This document shows, one piece after another, positions 39,939 to 48,540 of a stretch of 64,000 bases of DNA (positions within the stretch are counted from its first letter, which is position 1; every line of letters begins with the position of its first letter). The notes beneath the pieces were generated by a model. It searched no databases. It was not told the origin of the DNA and saw only the letters and a list, made by a program, of their open reading frames with translations. Source of the DNA: Bacteroidia bacterium (GTDB lineage Bacteria > Bacteroidota > Bacteroidia > Bacteroidales > Azobacteroidaceae); assembly GCA_025996865.1 (NCBI GenBank), contig BNTV01000008.1, positions 12,487-76,486 on the forward strand, in the 5' to 3' direction. A program made the translations under genes and the position numbers.

Positions 39939-42900
39939 ATGAATTTAATAAAATCAAATATCACTTTTTACTTCCGCTATTATAAGCTGATAGCCCTCGC
40001 TGTCGGGATAATGGTTGCCGTTATTGTGGGAAGCCTTGTGGTAGGCGAATCCGTCCGTTCCACTTTGGTGCAGCGCGTTTACGAACGCTTGGGAAATACG
40101 GAAACCATCCTGTTTTCCAAAAATTCCTTTTTGGAAAGTTCGGTTGTCGATAATCCGTTATTTGAAGGACAAGCCCAAGGCATTTTGTTAAGCAACGGAT
40201 TCATTTCCGATGCCGGTCGATTAATTCCGGTAATGGTTTGGGGTGTGGATGACAAAAATATTCCGAAAGGCGGCGCGAAAATCAATCCGGCATTGGCGGA
40301 AGAGATGAAGTTTCAAGTTTCGGGTTTCAAGTTTCAAGTTGAAGAACCCGAAACCCGAAACCCGAAACTCGAAACTCGAAACTCGAAACCCGAAACCCGA
40401 AACCCGAAACCCGAAACCCGAAACTTAGATGTCGTTTTGCGTTTACCCGCTACAGGTTTAGTGCCTTCCGGCTCGCTGTTCGTAACCGACAATTACACCA
40501 CCAGCGCACGATTGACATTGGCCGGAATCCTTGATGCTGAAAACGGTGGAAATCTGAATCTGAAAAATGAGCAAATCATCCCTTATAATATTTTCGTCAA
40601 TCGGGAGGAATTGGCTTCCATATTGGATATCGAAGGAAAAATCAATTTGATTTTATGTGAGAAACCGGTTTCATACAATGATTTTTCTGCAATTTGGCAA
40701 CCGTCATTGTCCGGAATTGTAGAGACGCGATTCATCGCGTCTCTACACAACGACGAATTTACCGAAATCACCTCCGACCGGGTTTTTATTCAGGGAGATG
40801 CCGTACAAACACTGTATGACAATCATCCCAATGCCAACCGCCTTTTTTCGTATTTGGTTAATTCGATTGGTAAGGGCGTTGCGCGCAACACCCCTACGCC
40901 ATCCATTCCATATTCATTTGTTACCGCCGCCGACCAATACAAAGGCCGGACATTGCAGGATGATGAATTCATCCTTTCGGATTACGCCGCCAAACGCATC
41001 GGCGCAAAATTAAACGATTCTATCCGTTTGACTTATTTTGTTTCAAAAGATTTAAAAACCTTGTCGGTAGATACGCTTTACGGTCGAGTAGGGCAAATCG
41101 TTCCCTTGAGCGAATTATTCGCCGATAAAACCCTGAGTGCGAACTTTCCCGGACTGTCGGACGTAGAAAAATGTACCGACTGGGACAGTGATATGCCCAT
41201 CGACATGAGCCTGATTACCAAGGAAGATGAAGACTATTGGGCACAATACAGAACAACACCCAAAATCCTGATTCCGTACAGCGCCGTTTATGAAAAATGG
41301 GGAAATGCCTACGGCAATGCAACCGCCATCCGGATTAATAATGACCAACCCGAAACCCGAAACTCGAAACCCGAAACCCGAAACTTAAAACCCGCCATGT
41401 TTGGCATCCAAATTATTCAACCCAAAGAAATGGGGTTGAAGGCAGCACGTGGTGGCGTTGATTTTTCTTCCCTTTTCCTGTCTTTGGGATTCTTTATCAT
41501 ACTGTCTGCCATATTGTTAATGCTTGTTCCTCTCTCAGAAATGATTTACGTGCGGCGCAAGGAAATAGCGCTTTATTCGGCCTTAGGCTATACAAAAAAA
41601 CGCATTGTCGGCATGCTTTGGCGCGAATCGGCTCCGGTTGTACTCGTCGCATCCTTGATAGGGATTGTTGTGGGTTTGCTATATACTTGGCTGATACTGA
41701 TTTTGTTGGGAAGCCTTTGGAAAGGTGCGACCCACACCGGCGGTTTTGTGCTCTTTCCCAGCGCCGGGACTGTTTTGAGTGGGTTTGTTGCGGGTGTTGC
41801 TATTGCTTTGATTTTGCTTTTTTTTAGTTTTAGGTTTCAGGTTTCAAGTTTCAAGTTTCAGGTTTCAAGTTTCAAGTTTCAAGTTGGAGCGCATCGAAAC
41901 TTTAAACCTAAAACTTTAAACTTTAAACTATTTCTTGCTCTGACTTTTACCTTAGCAACGCTGATTTTCATCTTTTGGGCTACCGCCAATGCTACCGGCC
42001 TTTTTGTTGTTGCCGGGTTTTTGTTAATCCTTACAGCTGGCTGTTGGGGCGATTACATAATTCAAGTTTCAAGTTTCAAGTTTCAAGTTTTAAGTTTCGG
42101 GTTTCAAGTTTCAAGTTTCAAGTTGGGGAACCCGAAACCCGAAACTCGAAACCCGAAACTTAAAAGCTTAAACCTTTCCTCTCTCCTTTGGGCCAATCTC
42201 TACGCCAATCGAAAACGGACGCTTTTGTCCTTTTTTTCCCTGACGGCAGGTGTGTTTATCGTCTTTTCCGTAGGATTGAATCGCAGGGGATTTGTTGATA
42301 ATGCGCAGTTGGCGAGCGGGACAGGCGGTTATTCGTTGTGGTGCGAGAGTAGCGTTCCTATTTATCACAATATGTCCACGATTGAGGGAAGAAAAAAGCT
42401 GGCTTTGAGCGATTTGCCGGAAGATGCGCACGTAATCCAGATGACTCGTTACAGTGCTGATGATGCCAGTTGCTTGAATCTGAATAAAGTATCGCAGCCT
42501 ACCGTTTTGGGTGTGGATATGGATTTACTGAAAACGACTGATTTTGAGATTGAAAAACATATTTATCCCGAAGAGAAATCGATCTTTGAAATTTTGAAAA
42601 AGTTTCAAGTTTCAAGTTTCAAGTTTCAAGTGGAGGAACCCGAAACCCAAAACTCGAAACCCGAAACTCGAAACCCGAAACCCGAAACCCAAAACCCAAA
42701 AGTTTATCCGGTACTGATTGACGAAACCGTACTGATGTGGAGTCTGATGTTGAATTTGGGCGATACCATTTCGTACGAAAGTGGGACAGGCAAACGAGTT
42801 TATCTGCAATTGGCGGGTACGTTGAAGAATTCCATTTTTCAAGGGAATGTGCTGATGGACAAGCAATTGTTTTCCGAAATATGGGGAGAAATTACCGGTA

Positions 42901-43388
42901 GCGAAATTGCATTAATAAAAGTCAATGAGACGAAAACGGAGGAAACCCAAAAACTTTTGTCGCAGGCTTTGAACGAATACGGCGTGAGAGTGACGACCAC
43001 CGCCCAACGGCTGAAAGAATTTAACAGTGTCACGGATGCCTATCTGAATATCTTCCTGACCTTGGGAGGATTAGGTTTGTTGCTGGGAATCATGAGTTTC
43101 ATCATTGTCATACGGAAAGACCTTCTTTCGCGGAAAGAACAAATTTCAATCTATCGCTCTTTGGGATTTACGGATAAAAAAATAGAACAAATGCTTGTCA
43201 GAGAAAGCCGGATAGTTCCGCTATACGCCATTGCCATCGGCGTATTGGGTTCATTGACCGGAGCGGTTTCCGGCTTATCGAACATCAGCATTTGGATTTG
43301 GCTTACAACAATAGTATTAACAATTTTACTAACTTTGTCGGTAATTATTTTTATAAAGTTTCAAGTTTCGGGTTTCAAGTTGCGCTAA
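39939..43388 (+). CDS. FtsX-fold ABC transporter permease swollen by in-frame heptamer arrays
   Basis: A 1149-residue membrane protein. The MacB/FtsX layout is visible: an N-terminal span (LIALAVGIMVAVIVGSLVVGESVRS), a large extracytoplasmic part, FtsX domains near 510-600 (LSEMIYVRRKEIALYSALGYTKKRIVGML) and 1040-1140 (DLLSRKEQISIYRSLGFTDKKIEQML), and further spans. Five in-frame heptamer arrays (about residues 124-165, 470-487, 630-665, 708-746, 888-922) plus one at the C-terminus add roughly 190 residues of KFQVSS or ETRNPKP type. Two other palindromic repeats are also in frame (40719, 40871). The frame stays open throughout, and FtsX motifs beyond the last array are intact, so the gene may still be functional. 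Confidence 0.88.
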   Translation: MNLIKSNITFYFRYYKLIALAVGIMVAVIVGSLVVGESVRSTLVQRVYERLGNTETILFSKNSFLESSVVDNPLFEGQAQGILLSNGFISDAGRLIPVMVWGVDDKNIPKGGAKINPALAEEMKFQVSGFKFQVEEPETRNPKLETRNSKPETRNPKPETRNLDVVLRLPATGLVPSGSLFVTDNYTTSARLTLAGILDAENGGNLNLKNEQIIPYNIFVNREELASILDIEGKINLILCEKPVSYNDFSAIWQPSLSGIVETRFIASLHNDEFTEITSDRVFIQGDAVQTLYDNHPNANRLFSYLVNSIGKGVARNTPTPSIPYSFVTAADQYKGRTLQDDEFILSDYAAKRIGAKLNDSIRLTYFVSKDLKTLSVDTLYGRVGQIVPLSELFADKTLSANFPGLSDVEKCTDWDSDMPIDMSLITKEDEDYWAQYRTTPKILIPYSAVYEKWGNAYGNATAIRINNDQPETRNSKPETRNLKPAMFGIQIIQPKEMGLKAARGGVDFSSLFLSLGFFIILSAILLMLVPLSEMIYVRRKEIALYSALGYTKKRIVGMLWRESAPVVLVASLIGIVVGLLYTWLILILLGSLWKGATHTGGFVLFPSAGTVLSGFVAGVAIALILLFFSFRFQVSSFKFQVSSFKFQVGAHRNFKPKTLNFKLFLALTFTLATLIFIFWATANATGLFVVAGFLLILTAGCWGDYIIQVSSFKFQVLSFGFQVSSFKLGNPKPETRNPKLKSLNLSSLLWANLYANRKRTLLSFFSLTAGVFIVFSVGLNRRGFVDNAQLASGTGGYSLWCESSVPIYHNMSTIEGRKKLALSDLPEDAHVIQMTRYSADDASCLNLNKVSQPTVLGVDMDLLKTTDFEIEKHIYPEEKSIFEILKKFQVSSFKFQVEEPETQNSKPETRNPKPETQNPKVYPVLIDETVLMWSLMLNLGDTISYESGTGKRVYLQLAGTLKNSIFQGNVLMDKQLFSEIWGEITGSEIALIKVNETKTEETQKLLSQALNEYGVRVTTTAQRLKEFNSVTDAYLNIFLTLGGLGLLLGIMSFIIVIRKDLLSRKEQISIYRSLGFTDKKIEQMLVRESRIVPLYAIAIGVLGSLTGAVSGLSNISIWIWLTTIVLTILLTLSVIIFIKFQVSGFKLR
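40308..40431. repeat. In-frame heptamer hairpin array 1 of the permease
   Basis: Left half of GTTTCAA/GTTTCGG units, spacer TTGAAGAACCC, right half of about thirteen CCGAAAC/TCGAAAC units. It encodes KFQVSG- and ETRNPK-type repeats with a 7-residue period (three heptamers). Confidence 0.95.
40719..40746. repeat. Perfect palindrome GTAGAGACGCGA-type in the permease gene
   Basis: Two 12-bp perfect arms (GTAGAGACGCGA and its complement) around TTCA, read in frame as VETRFIASLH. I know this sequence type as a dispersed repeat in several bacterial genomes. Confidence 0.85.
40871..40898. repeat. GGGCGTTGCGCGCAAC-type palindrome in the permease gene
   Basis: A near-palindrome related to the element inside both phosphoesterase genes (26813 and 31601). 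It is read in frame as GKGVARNTPTP. Confidence 0.75.
41346..41392. repeat. In-frame heptamer array 2 of the permease
   Basis: Right-hand units only (CCGAAAC, TCGAAAC, TTAAAAC), encoding QPETRNSKPETRNLKP. Confidence 0.92.
41825..41932. repeat. In-frame heptamer hairpin array 3 of the permease
   Basis: A left half of eight or more GTTTCAA/GTTTCAG units, spacer GGAGCGCATC, and a degenerate right half (CTTTAAAC, CTAAAAC). It encodes FQVSSFK repeats directly after a membrane span. Confidence 0.92.
42061..42172. repeat. In-frame heptamer hairpin array 4 of the permease
   Basis: A left half of GTTTCAA/GTTTTAA/GTTTCGG units, spacer GTTGGGGAACC, and a right half of CCGAAAC/TCGAAAC units. It is read as QVSSFKFQV and KPETRNPK repeats. 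Confidence 0.93.
42601..42702. repeat. In-frame heptamer hairpin array 5 of the permease
   Basis: Left units GTTTCAA, spacer GTGGAGGAACC, right units CCAAAAC, TCGAAAC and CCGAAAC. Read as KFQVSS followed by ETQNSKPETRNPKP. Confidence 0.93.
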
Positions 43389-43432
43389 CCCGAAACTCGA
43401 AACTTCAAACTCGAAACATAAAACAAACAAAC
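43358..43432. repeat. Heptamer hairpin array at the permease 3' end
   Basis: Left units encode the last residues of the permease (KFQVSGFK); the stop TAA lies in the spacer TTGCGCTAACCC; right units fill the gap up to the next gene, ending in an ACAA tetranucleotide run. Confidence 0.92.
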
Positions 43433-43436
43433 AAAC

Positions 43437-44702
43437 ATGAAAATATTATTTATTGTGCCCGGTTCGGGCGACCCTTTTTATTGCGGTAATTGCTTTCGCG
43501 ATAACCTGCAGGCCAATGCTTTGCGCAAGGCAGGACATGATGTGGTGATCATGCCGCTCTATTTGCCGTTGAAAAACAACTCCTTTTTGGCGGATACGCC
43601 TTTGTTTTTTCCGGCTACCTCACTCTATCTGTCGCAGAAATACTTCCGCAACAAGTCCATGCCCCGTTGGATGGAGAAGATACTTAATTCGGATTTTTCG
43701 CTTAGTATGGCGGCTTCATTTTCGGGAACGACTTCGGCGGAGGGCTTGGAAGACATGACTCTCTCCATGATAAAAGGCGATGATGATGTTTTTCTCCGTC
43801 AAGTGCATACCCTTATCCACTGGATAAAAGAACATGAGCATCCGGACATTATCCACCTTTCGAGCAATCTGCTCATTGGTATTGCCAAAGCCATCAAACA
43901 AGAAATTGATATCCCTGTCGTTTGTTCCCTTCAGGACGAAGAAATTTGGATAGATACCCTGCGAAAGGAAGATGCCGATGCTGCGTGGAAGGGAATTAGT
44001 GAAAATATTGGCTATATCGACCATTTTGTCACGACAAGCCGGTTCTATAAACAGATTATAACGCGCAAGTTTCCGCAGATAACCCATATAGACGTCATTT
44101 ATCCCGGTTTGAAAACGGAGAAATATGCTTCTGACCAGTATCCGGCAGAACCTGTTATCGGTTTTTTTTATCGCATGAACGAAATCAACGGCTTGCACCT
44201 GTTGGTAGAAGCTTTTGTTAAACTGAAGAAAGAGAATCGAGTAAACGGTCTCAAACTGAGGATAGGCGGTGGATATACCTCGGCTGATAAAAAGTTTCTG
44301 AAGAAAATGTACCGTATGCTTGCACCTTACGGAAAGGATGTACATTGGTGCGAAACGTACAAACTGAAAGACCATGCGGCTTTTTACAAGGAAATAACCG
44401 CCATTTGTGTTCCGGTAACTTTTCCCGAAAGTGTAGGACTCTATCTTTGCGAAGCCTTCGCGGCAGGACGTCCCGCTATTGAACCGGCTACCGGTTCCTT
44501 TCCCGAAATAGTGGGTGATGCGGGAGTACTGTATTCACCCAATTCCCCGGATGCACTGGCTGATGCCATCGAAAAATTGCTGACTACCGACGGATTGTGG
44601 GAAGAATGTCGCAAGAATGCTTTGAATTTGTCGCACACTCGCTACAATGAAACCATACAAGCTTCCGAATTATACAATGTATATAAACCTCTAATAAAAT
44701 AA
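43437..44702 (+). CDS. GT4-family glycosyltransferase
   Basis: A 421-residue GT-B glycosyltransferase of family GT4. The N-terminus MKILFIVPGSGDPFYCGNCF has the Gly-rich donor loop and an unusual CxxC that I recall as conserved in this subgroup. The C-terminal Rossmann domain contains GFFYRMNEINGLHLLVEAF, RIGGGYTSAD and the E-x7-E motif region FPESVGLYLCEAFAAGRPAIEPATGSFPEIVGDAG. It lies 48 bp after the permease and 4 bp before propeller 6, so it belongs to the cluster. It may glycosylate an exported cluster product or build the transported substrate. Confidence 0.88.
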   Translation: MKILFIVPGSGDPFYCGNCFRDNLQANALRKAGHDVVIMPLYLPLKNNSFLADTPLFFPATSLYLSQKYFRNKSMPRWMEKILNSDFSLSMAASFSGTTSAEGLEDMTLSMIKGDDDVFLRQVHTLIHWIKEHEHPDIIHLSSNLLIGIAKAIKQEIDIPVVCSLQDEEIWIDTLRKEDADAAWKGISENIGYIDHFVTTSRFYKQIITRKFPQITHIDVIYPGLKTEKYASDQYPAEPVIGFFYRMNEINGLHLLVEAFVKLKKENRVNGLKLRIGGGYTSADKKFLKKMYRMLAPYGKDVHWCETYKLKDHAAFYKEITAICVPVTFPESVGLYLCEAFAAGRPAIEPATGSFPEIVGDAGVLYSPNSPDALADAIEKLLTTDGLWEECRKNALNLSHTRYNETIQASELYNVYKPLIK

Positions 44703-44706
44703 TACG

Positions 44707-45990
44707 ATGAACACAATGAAAAGACTCGGGTTGACAGGCATATATGCTATTGTTCTGTGTTTATATTCCCACTTGGCCGTGGCACAAACTCCATTCGGTT
44801 GGAGAGGCGCTGCTCGCGACGGCATTTATCATGAAACCGGATTGCTGAAATCCTGGCCCGAAGGCGGTCCTCAATTGTTATGGGAAAATACGGAGGTAGG
44901 AAAAGGCTTTTCGAGTCCCATGGCAACGAATGGAAAGGTTTACATCAACGGTTTGGATGAAGACGGTGAAAAAGAGTTCATTACCGCTTTTTCGTTGGAT
45001 GGTAAAGTATTGTGGAAAACTACTTACGGCTCGGCTTGGGAGAACTCCTATCCCGATTCACGTTCCACACCGACCGTAGTAGGCAACGATTTATATGTTG
45101 AAAGCGGTAAACCCGAATTGGTTTGTTTGGATGCTACGACCGGCGCTATCCAATGGTCGGTAGATGCCGTGGAATTATATAACCGTAAACCGACGGAATT
45201 CGGACCGGTCGAATCGCCTTTGGTTGTGGGAGATGTCGTGTATTTTACTATCATGAGTAATAAAGCTTCTTTGGTTGCCCTCAACCGTAAAAACGGCGAA
45301 GTGATTTGGGAAACGCCTCCGTTCAAAGGCGACCTCATGTACGCTTCACCTATATTTATCGAGTATCATGGAAAAAAACAGATTGTCATCATCAATGAAT
45401 TTTATGCTACCGGCATCGACCAATCGACCGGCGCCATTGCGTGGCAGGCTAATATATTTGACTTTATGAAAGCAGGAATGCAGGATAATAACTGGAGACC
45501 GCAATTTACCAACACACCTCTATATAAAGACGGAAAGATTTGCGTCGCTTGCGGATACGATTACGGTGCAGTGATGCTTCAACTCAACGATGATGCCACC
45601 GGCATTTCGCAGGCATGGTTGAATCGCGACCTTGACCCTCATCATGGAGGTATGGTGCTTGTTGACGGTTATCTCTACGGTTCTACCTGGACAAACAACA
45701 ATGTGGGAAATTGGGGATGCGTGGATTGGAATACCGGTAAAACCATGTATGAAAATCCTTGGACAGGAGGAAATAAAGGCACTTTAATTTATGCGGATGG
45801 CATGTTGTATTGTTATGACGACCGGCGTGGAAATATCGGATTGGCGAAAGCTACACCTGAAAAGTTCGATTTGGTGAGTGCATTTCGCATTACCAAAGGC
45901 GAAGGGCCTAATTGGGCGCATCTTGCTATCAATAACGGCATCTTGTTTGTCCGTCACGGCAGTGCACTTATGGCCTATAAGATTAAATAA
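44707..45990 (+). CDS. Exported PQQ-like beta-propeller protein 6
   Basis: A 427-residue protein starting 4 bp after the glycosyltransferase gene. It has a signal peptide (to about residue 26, ending AVAQ) and a PQQ-like propeller related to propellers 1 and 2. The opening WRGAARDGIYHETGLLKSWP, blades such as FSLDGKVLWKT, LDATTGAIQWSVD and LNRKNGEVIWE, and the ending NWAHLAINNGILFVRHGSAL / MAYKIK are shared. It is the last gene before the TonB receptor promoter. No heptamer arrays occur from here on, so this part of the cluster is free of the repeat. Confidence 0.86.
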   Translation: MNTMKRLGLTGIYAIVLCLYSHLAVAQTPFGWRGAARDGIYHETGLLKSWPEGGPQLLWENTEVGKGFSSPMATNGKVYINGLDEDGEKEFITAFSLDGKVLWKTTYGSAWENSYPDSRSTPTVVGNDLYVESGKPELVCLDATTGAIQWSVDAVELYNRKPTEFGPVESPLVVGDVVYFTIMSNKASLVALNRKNGEVIWETPPFKGDLMYASPIFIEYHGKKQIVIINEFYATGIDQSTGAIAWQANIFDFMKAGMQDNNWRPQFTNTPLYKDGKICVACGYDYGAVMLQLNDDATGISQAWLNRDLDPHHGGMVLVDGYLYGSTWTNNNVGNWGCVDWNTGKTMYENPWTGGNKGTLIYADGMLYCYDDRRGNIGLAKATPEKFDLVSAFRITKGEGPNWAHLAINNGILFVRHGSALMAYKIK

Positions 45991-46081
45991 GAGCCGAAGG
46001 GAAATAATTTAACTATTTCGTGATTAAATCCGTTTTTTTCGTTTTCATAAATGAAACAGGCTGTTTTTTTCATTTAATAAT

Positions 46082-46090
46082 CATATTTGC
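46082..46090 (+). promoter_or_regulatory. Possible -7 element before the TonB receptor
   Basis: CATATTTGC matches TAnnTTTG except for the first base and lies 31 bp before the ATG at 46122. No good -33 is seen. The 100 bp upstream are T-rich with a weak inverted repeat (GTTTTCAT/ATGAAAC). Confidence 0.4.
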
Positions 46091-46121
46091 ACCTCAAATT
46101 AAATTGGAATAGTTATCCCGC

Positions 46122-48485
46122 ATGAAACATATTCTTAGTATTTTACTGCTTGCCGGCGCTTGTATTGAAGTATCCGCTCAGAAAGAAGTTGACTTGGCAT
46201 TCCAAGCAGACAGTGTTGTTCTGGAAGAGGTAATCGTTACCTCTCAACAGCGGGAACAACGCATACTGGATATTCCGATAACGTTATCGACCCTGAGTGC
46301 AAAAATGTTGGAAAACACTGCTACACGCAATTTGGAACAACTTTCTGCGCTCGTACCCGGATTGAACATCCGTATTCAAACACCGCATCGTCCTACTTTC
46401 GTTATTCGTGGCGTTACGAGCGACGAGGTGAATCTTACCGACCAGCCGCGTGTTTCGGTCTATTACAACCAAGTGCCCACCAGCCGTTCGAGTATGGCTA
46501 TTACGGAATTGTATGATTTAGAGCGTGTTGAAGTCCTCAAAGGTCCGCAGGGAACGCTCTTCGGACGAGGCGCCTACCTCGGTGTACTCAACTTTATTAC
46601 CCAAAAACCCAAGGCTGATTTTGGCGGCTATGTGTCTGCCGGATTGGGTAATTACAACATGCGGGAAGTGCAAGGCGCTATCAATGTTCCCATTCTGAAA
46701 AACAAATTGTTAGTTCGTGCCGCCGGTATCTACAGTTATCAGGACGGCTATGTGAAAAATCTTTCGGGTGGCGACAATCTCAACGGTAAAAATACTTTTG
46801 GCGGACGTTTTTCTGCAACGTACAGGCCCATCGAGGATTTGAAAATCGATTTGTTGGTCAATTATCAAAAAGATGATAATCCCGGAACAGCGTTTATGAG
46901 CAAACTGTATCCCAATTCAAAGGGCGAGAAGGATATTTTTAAATACGAAGCATCGCTCGACCCCGGCCAAACATGGTTTAACAAACGCGATGTCTTGCTT
47001 TCATCGCTCAACATAAAATACGATATTACCGAAAACAGTTACCTGACGTCTATCACTTCTCTCGTAAACAACAAAGTTGACCATCATTACGATGGCGACG
47101 GAACGGTGGCACCAGCCCTTGATATGACGGAATTTTATGATATGCAACAGTTTACGCAGGAGTTGCGCTATAATTTTTCCTTGAATGATGAACTCAGCGG
47201 ACTGTTCGGAACCGGTTACTGGCGCGAGAGCGGTGATTATTCGTGGGGCTTCGACCCCAATGAAAAATATGCGGTATTCCCTGTGTGGAATATTGTGAAG
47301 GGATATTTTCCCGACTGGACATCAAGTATATACCCTCAACTGTACGGTACACCGCTGATTGCCGCTAATGGTAAAGCCAATTATCTGGATTTTCTGCCCG
47401 GCAGCTTTTCCGGTAGCGCTACGGATGTACCTTTGCCCTCCGACCATCATGAGCAAATCAACAACGGCGCTATCTCTCAGGCGTTTGACTTTTTTGCTGA
47501 TGCTACCTATCAAATCATTGATAATCTGAGTATTACGGCTGGTTTGCGTGCCACCTACGAATCCTTTGAGGCAAAGCGAAACGTGAGCAACAATGGCATC
47601 CCTTCTGCCTTGGGCGTACTGATGCAGATGTCACCCAATCTATTCAGCGCACCTATTGACTTCCCCGACATCAGCAATGCGGCTTGGGCTGTCACCTATC
47701 GCGCAGGGCTGAAATACGATTTTTCTCCACAAAGCAATGTCTATTTTACTTATTCCAGAGGACATCGTCCGGCAGTATTGCAATATAATAATGATGCCAC
47801 TACCGCCAATCCGGCCAAAAAAGAAGTGCTCAACGCAGAAGGTGTACATAGTTTGGATGCGGGTTTCAAGTGGACTGCGCAAAATCGCTATTGGTTTGAT
47901 GCGGGCGTTTTTTTTCAGAAATATAACGACTTCCAAACAGCGCGGCTGGACAATACTACCATGGGCTACGTAACCGATGATGCAGGCAAGGCCACTTCCT
48001 ACGGCGCTGAAGTAACTGCCAAAGCCGCTTTGAGTTCCTATTTGGATGTGTTTGGCAATTACGCTTACATCCACGCCCGTTTTGACGACACAGATGCTGA
48101 CGGCAACCCTCAACAGTATGCAGGAAAAACATTCCGCCTCACGCCCGAACACAGTTTTGACATTGGTTTCACCGCCAAATACAATTTCAATAGCGATGTT
48201 CAACTTTTGTTCACACCTGCTTACTCGTGGAAAAGCCACGTGTGGTTTGAAGACTCCAATGACAGGCAGATGCCCGGCCTCGACCAAGATGCATACGGTC
48301 TGCTCAACGCCAACCTTGCATTGCACCTTGCTAAATACGGACTGACAATATCTGCATTTGGCAGCAACCTGACAGGCACAAAATACGTTATCGGGGCAGG
48401 AAACACCGGTTTGATATTCGGGGTGCCTACTTTCGTGCCCGGTGCGCCGCGAATGTTTGGCGGACAAGTAAAATATAATTTTTAA
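46122..48485 (+). CDS. TonB-dependent outer-membrane receptor
   Basis: A 787-residue receptor with a signal peptide (to about residue 19), a TonB-box-like stretch near VVLEEVIVTSQQREQR, a plug domain (about 45-160: LVPGLNIRIQTPHRPTFVIRG, VEVLKGPQGTLFGRGAYLG) and a 22-strand barrel ending in the expected aromatic (QVKYNF). It has no CarboxypepD_reg-like N-terminal extension and no SusD partner, so it resembles siderophore or cofactor receptors more than glycan SusC proteins. Its ligand could be the factor handled by the downstream radical SAM and MBL proteins. Confidence 0.93.
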   Translation: MKHILSILLLAGACIEVSAQKEVDLAFQADSVVLEEVIVTSQQREQRILDIPITLSTLSAKMLENTATRNLEQLSALVPGLNIRIQTPHRPTFVIRGVTSDEVNLTDQPRVSVYYNQVPTSRSSMAITELYDLERVEVLKGPQGTLFGRGAYLGVLNFITQKPKADFGGYVSAGLGNYNMREVQGAINVPILKNKLLVRAAGIYSYQDGYVKNLSGGDNLNGKNTFGGRFSATYRPIEDLKIDLLVNYQKDDNPGTAFMSKLYPNSKGEKDIFKYEASLDPGQTWFNKRDVLLSSLNIKYDITENSYLTSITSLVNNKVDHHYDGDGTVAPALDMTEFYDMQQFTQELRYNFSLNDELSGLFGTGYWRESGDYSWGFDPNEKYAVFPVWNIVKGYFPDWTSSIYPQLYGTPLIAANGKANYLDFLPGSFSGSATDVPLPSDHHEQINNGAISQAFDFFADATYQIIDNLSITAGLRATYESFEAKRNVSNNGIPSALGVLMQMSPNLFSAPIDFPDISNAAWAVTYRAGLKYDFSPQSNVYFTYSRGHRPAVLQYNNDATTANPAKKEVLNAEGVHSLDAGFKWTAQNRYWFDAGVFFQKYNDFQTARLDNTTMGYVTDDAGKATSYGAEVTAKAALSSYLDVFGNYAYIHARFDDTDADGNPQQYAGKTFRLTPEHSFDIGFTAKYNFNSDVQLLFTPAYSWKSHVWFEDSNDRQMPGLDQDAYGLLNANLALHLAKYGLTISAFGSNLTGTKYVIGAGNTGLIFGVPTFVPGAPRMFGGQVKYNF

Positions 48486-48527
48486 TTTCTATAATTTAAT
48501 TTCTATAATTTAATTTCTATAATTTAA
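48486..48527 (+). repeat. Three exact 14-bp tandem repeats
   Basis: TTTCTATAATTTAA occurs three times head to tail between the TonB receptor stop and the IPT/TIG lipoprotein gene, 13 bp before its ATG. Copy number may vary and could tune spacing upstream of that gene. Confidence 0.93.
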
Positions 48528-48540
48528 TTTTTAAAACACA

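Noticed and set aside
47640..48467. Minus-strand frame of 275 codons opposite the TonB receptor gene
   Set aside because: It is fully antisense to the receptor barrel, lacks a promoter, and its sequence is low in recognisable structure.
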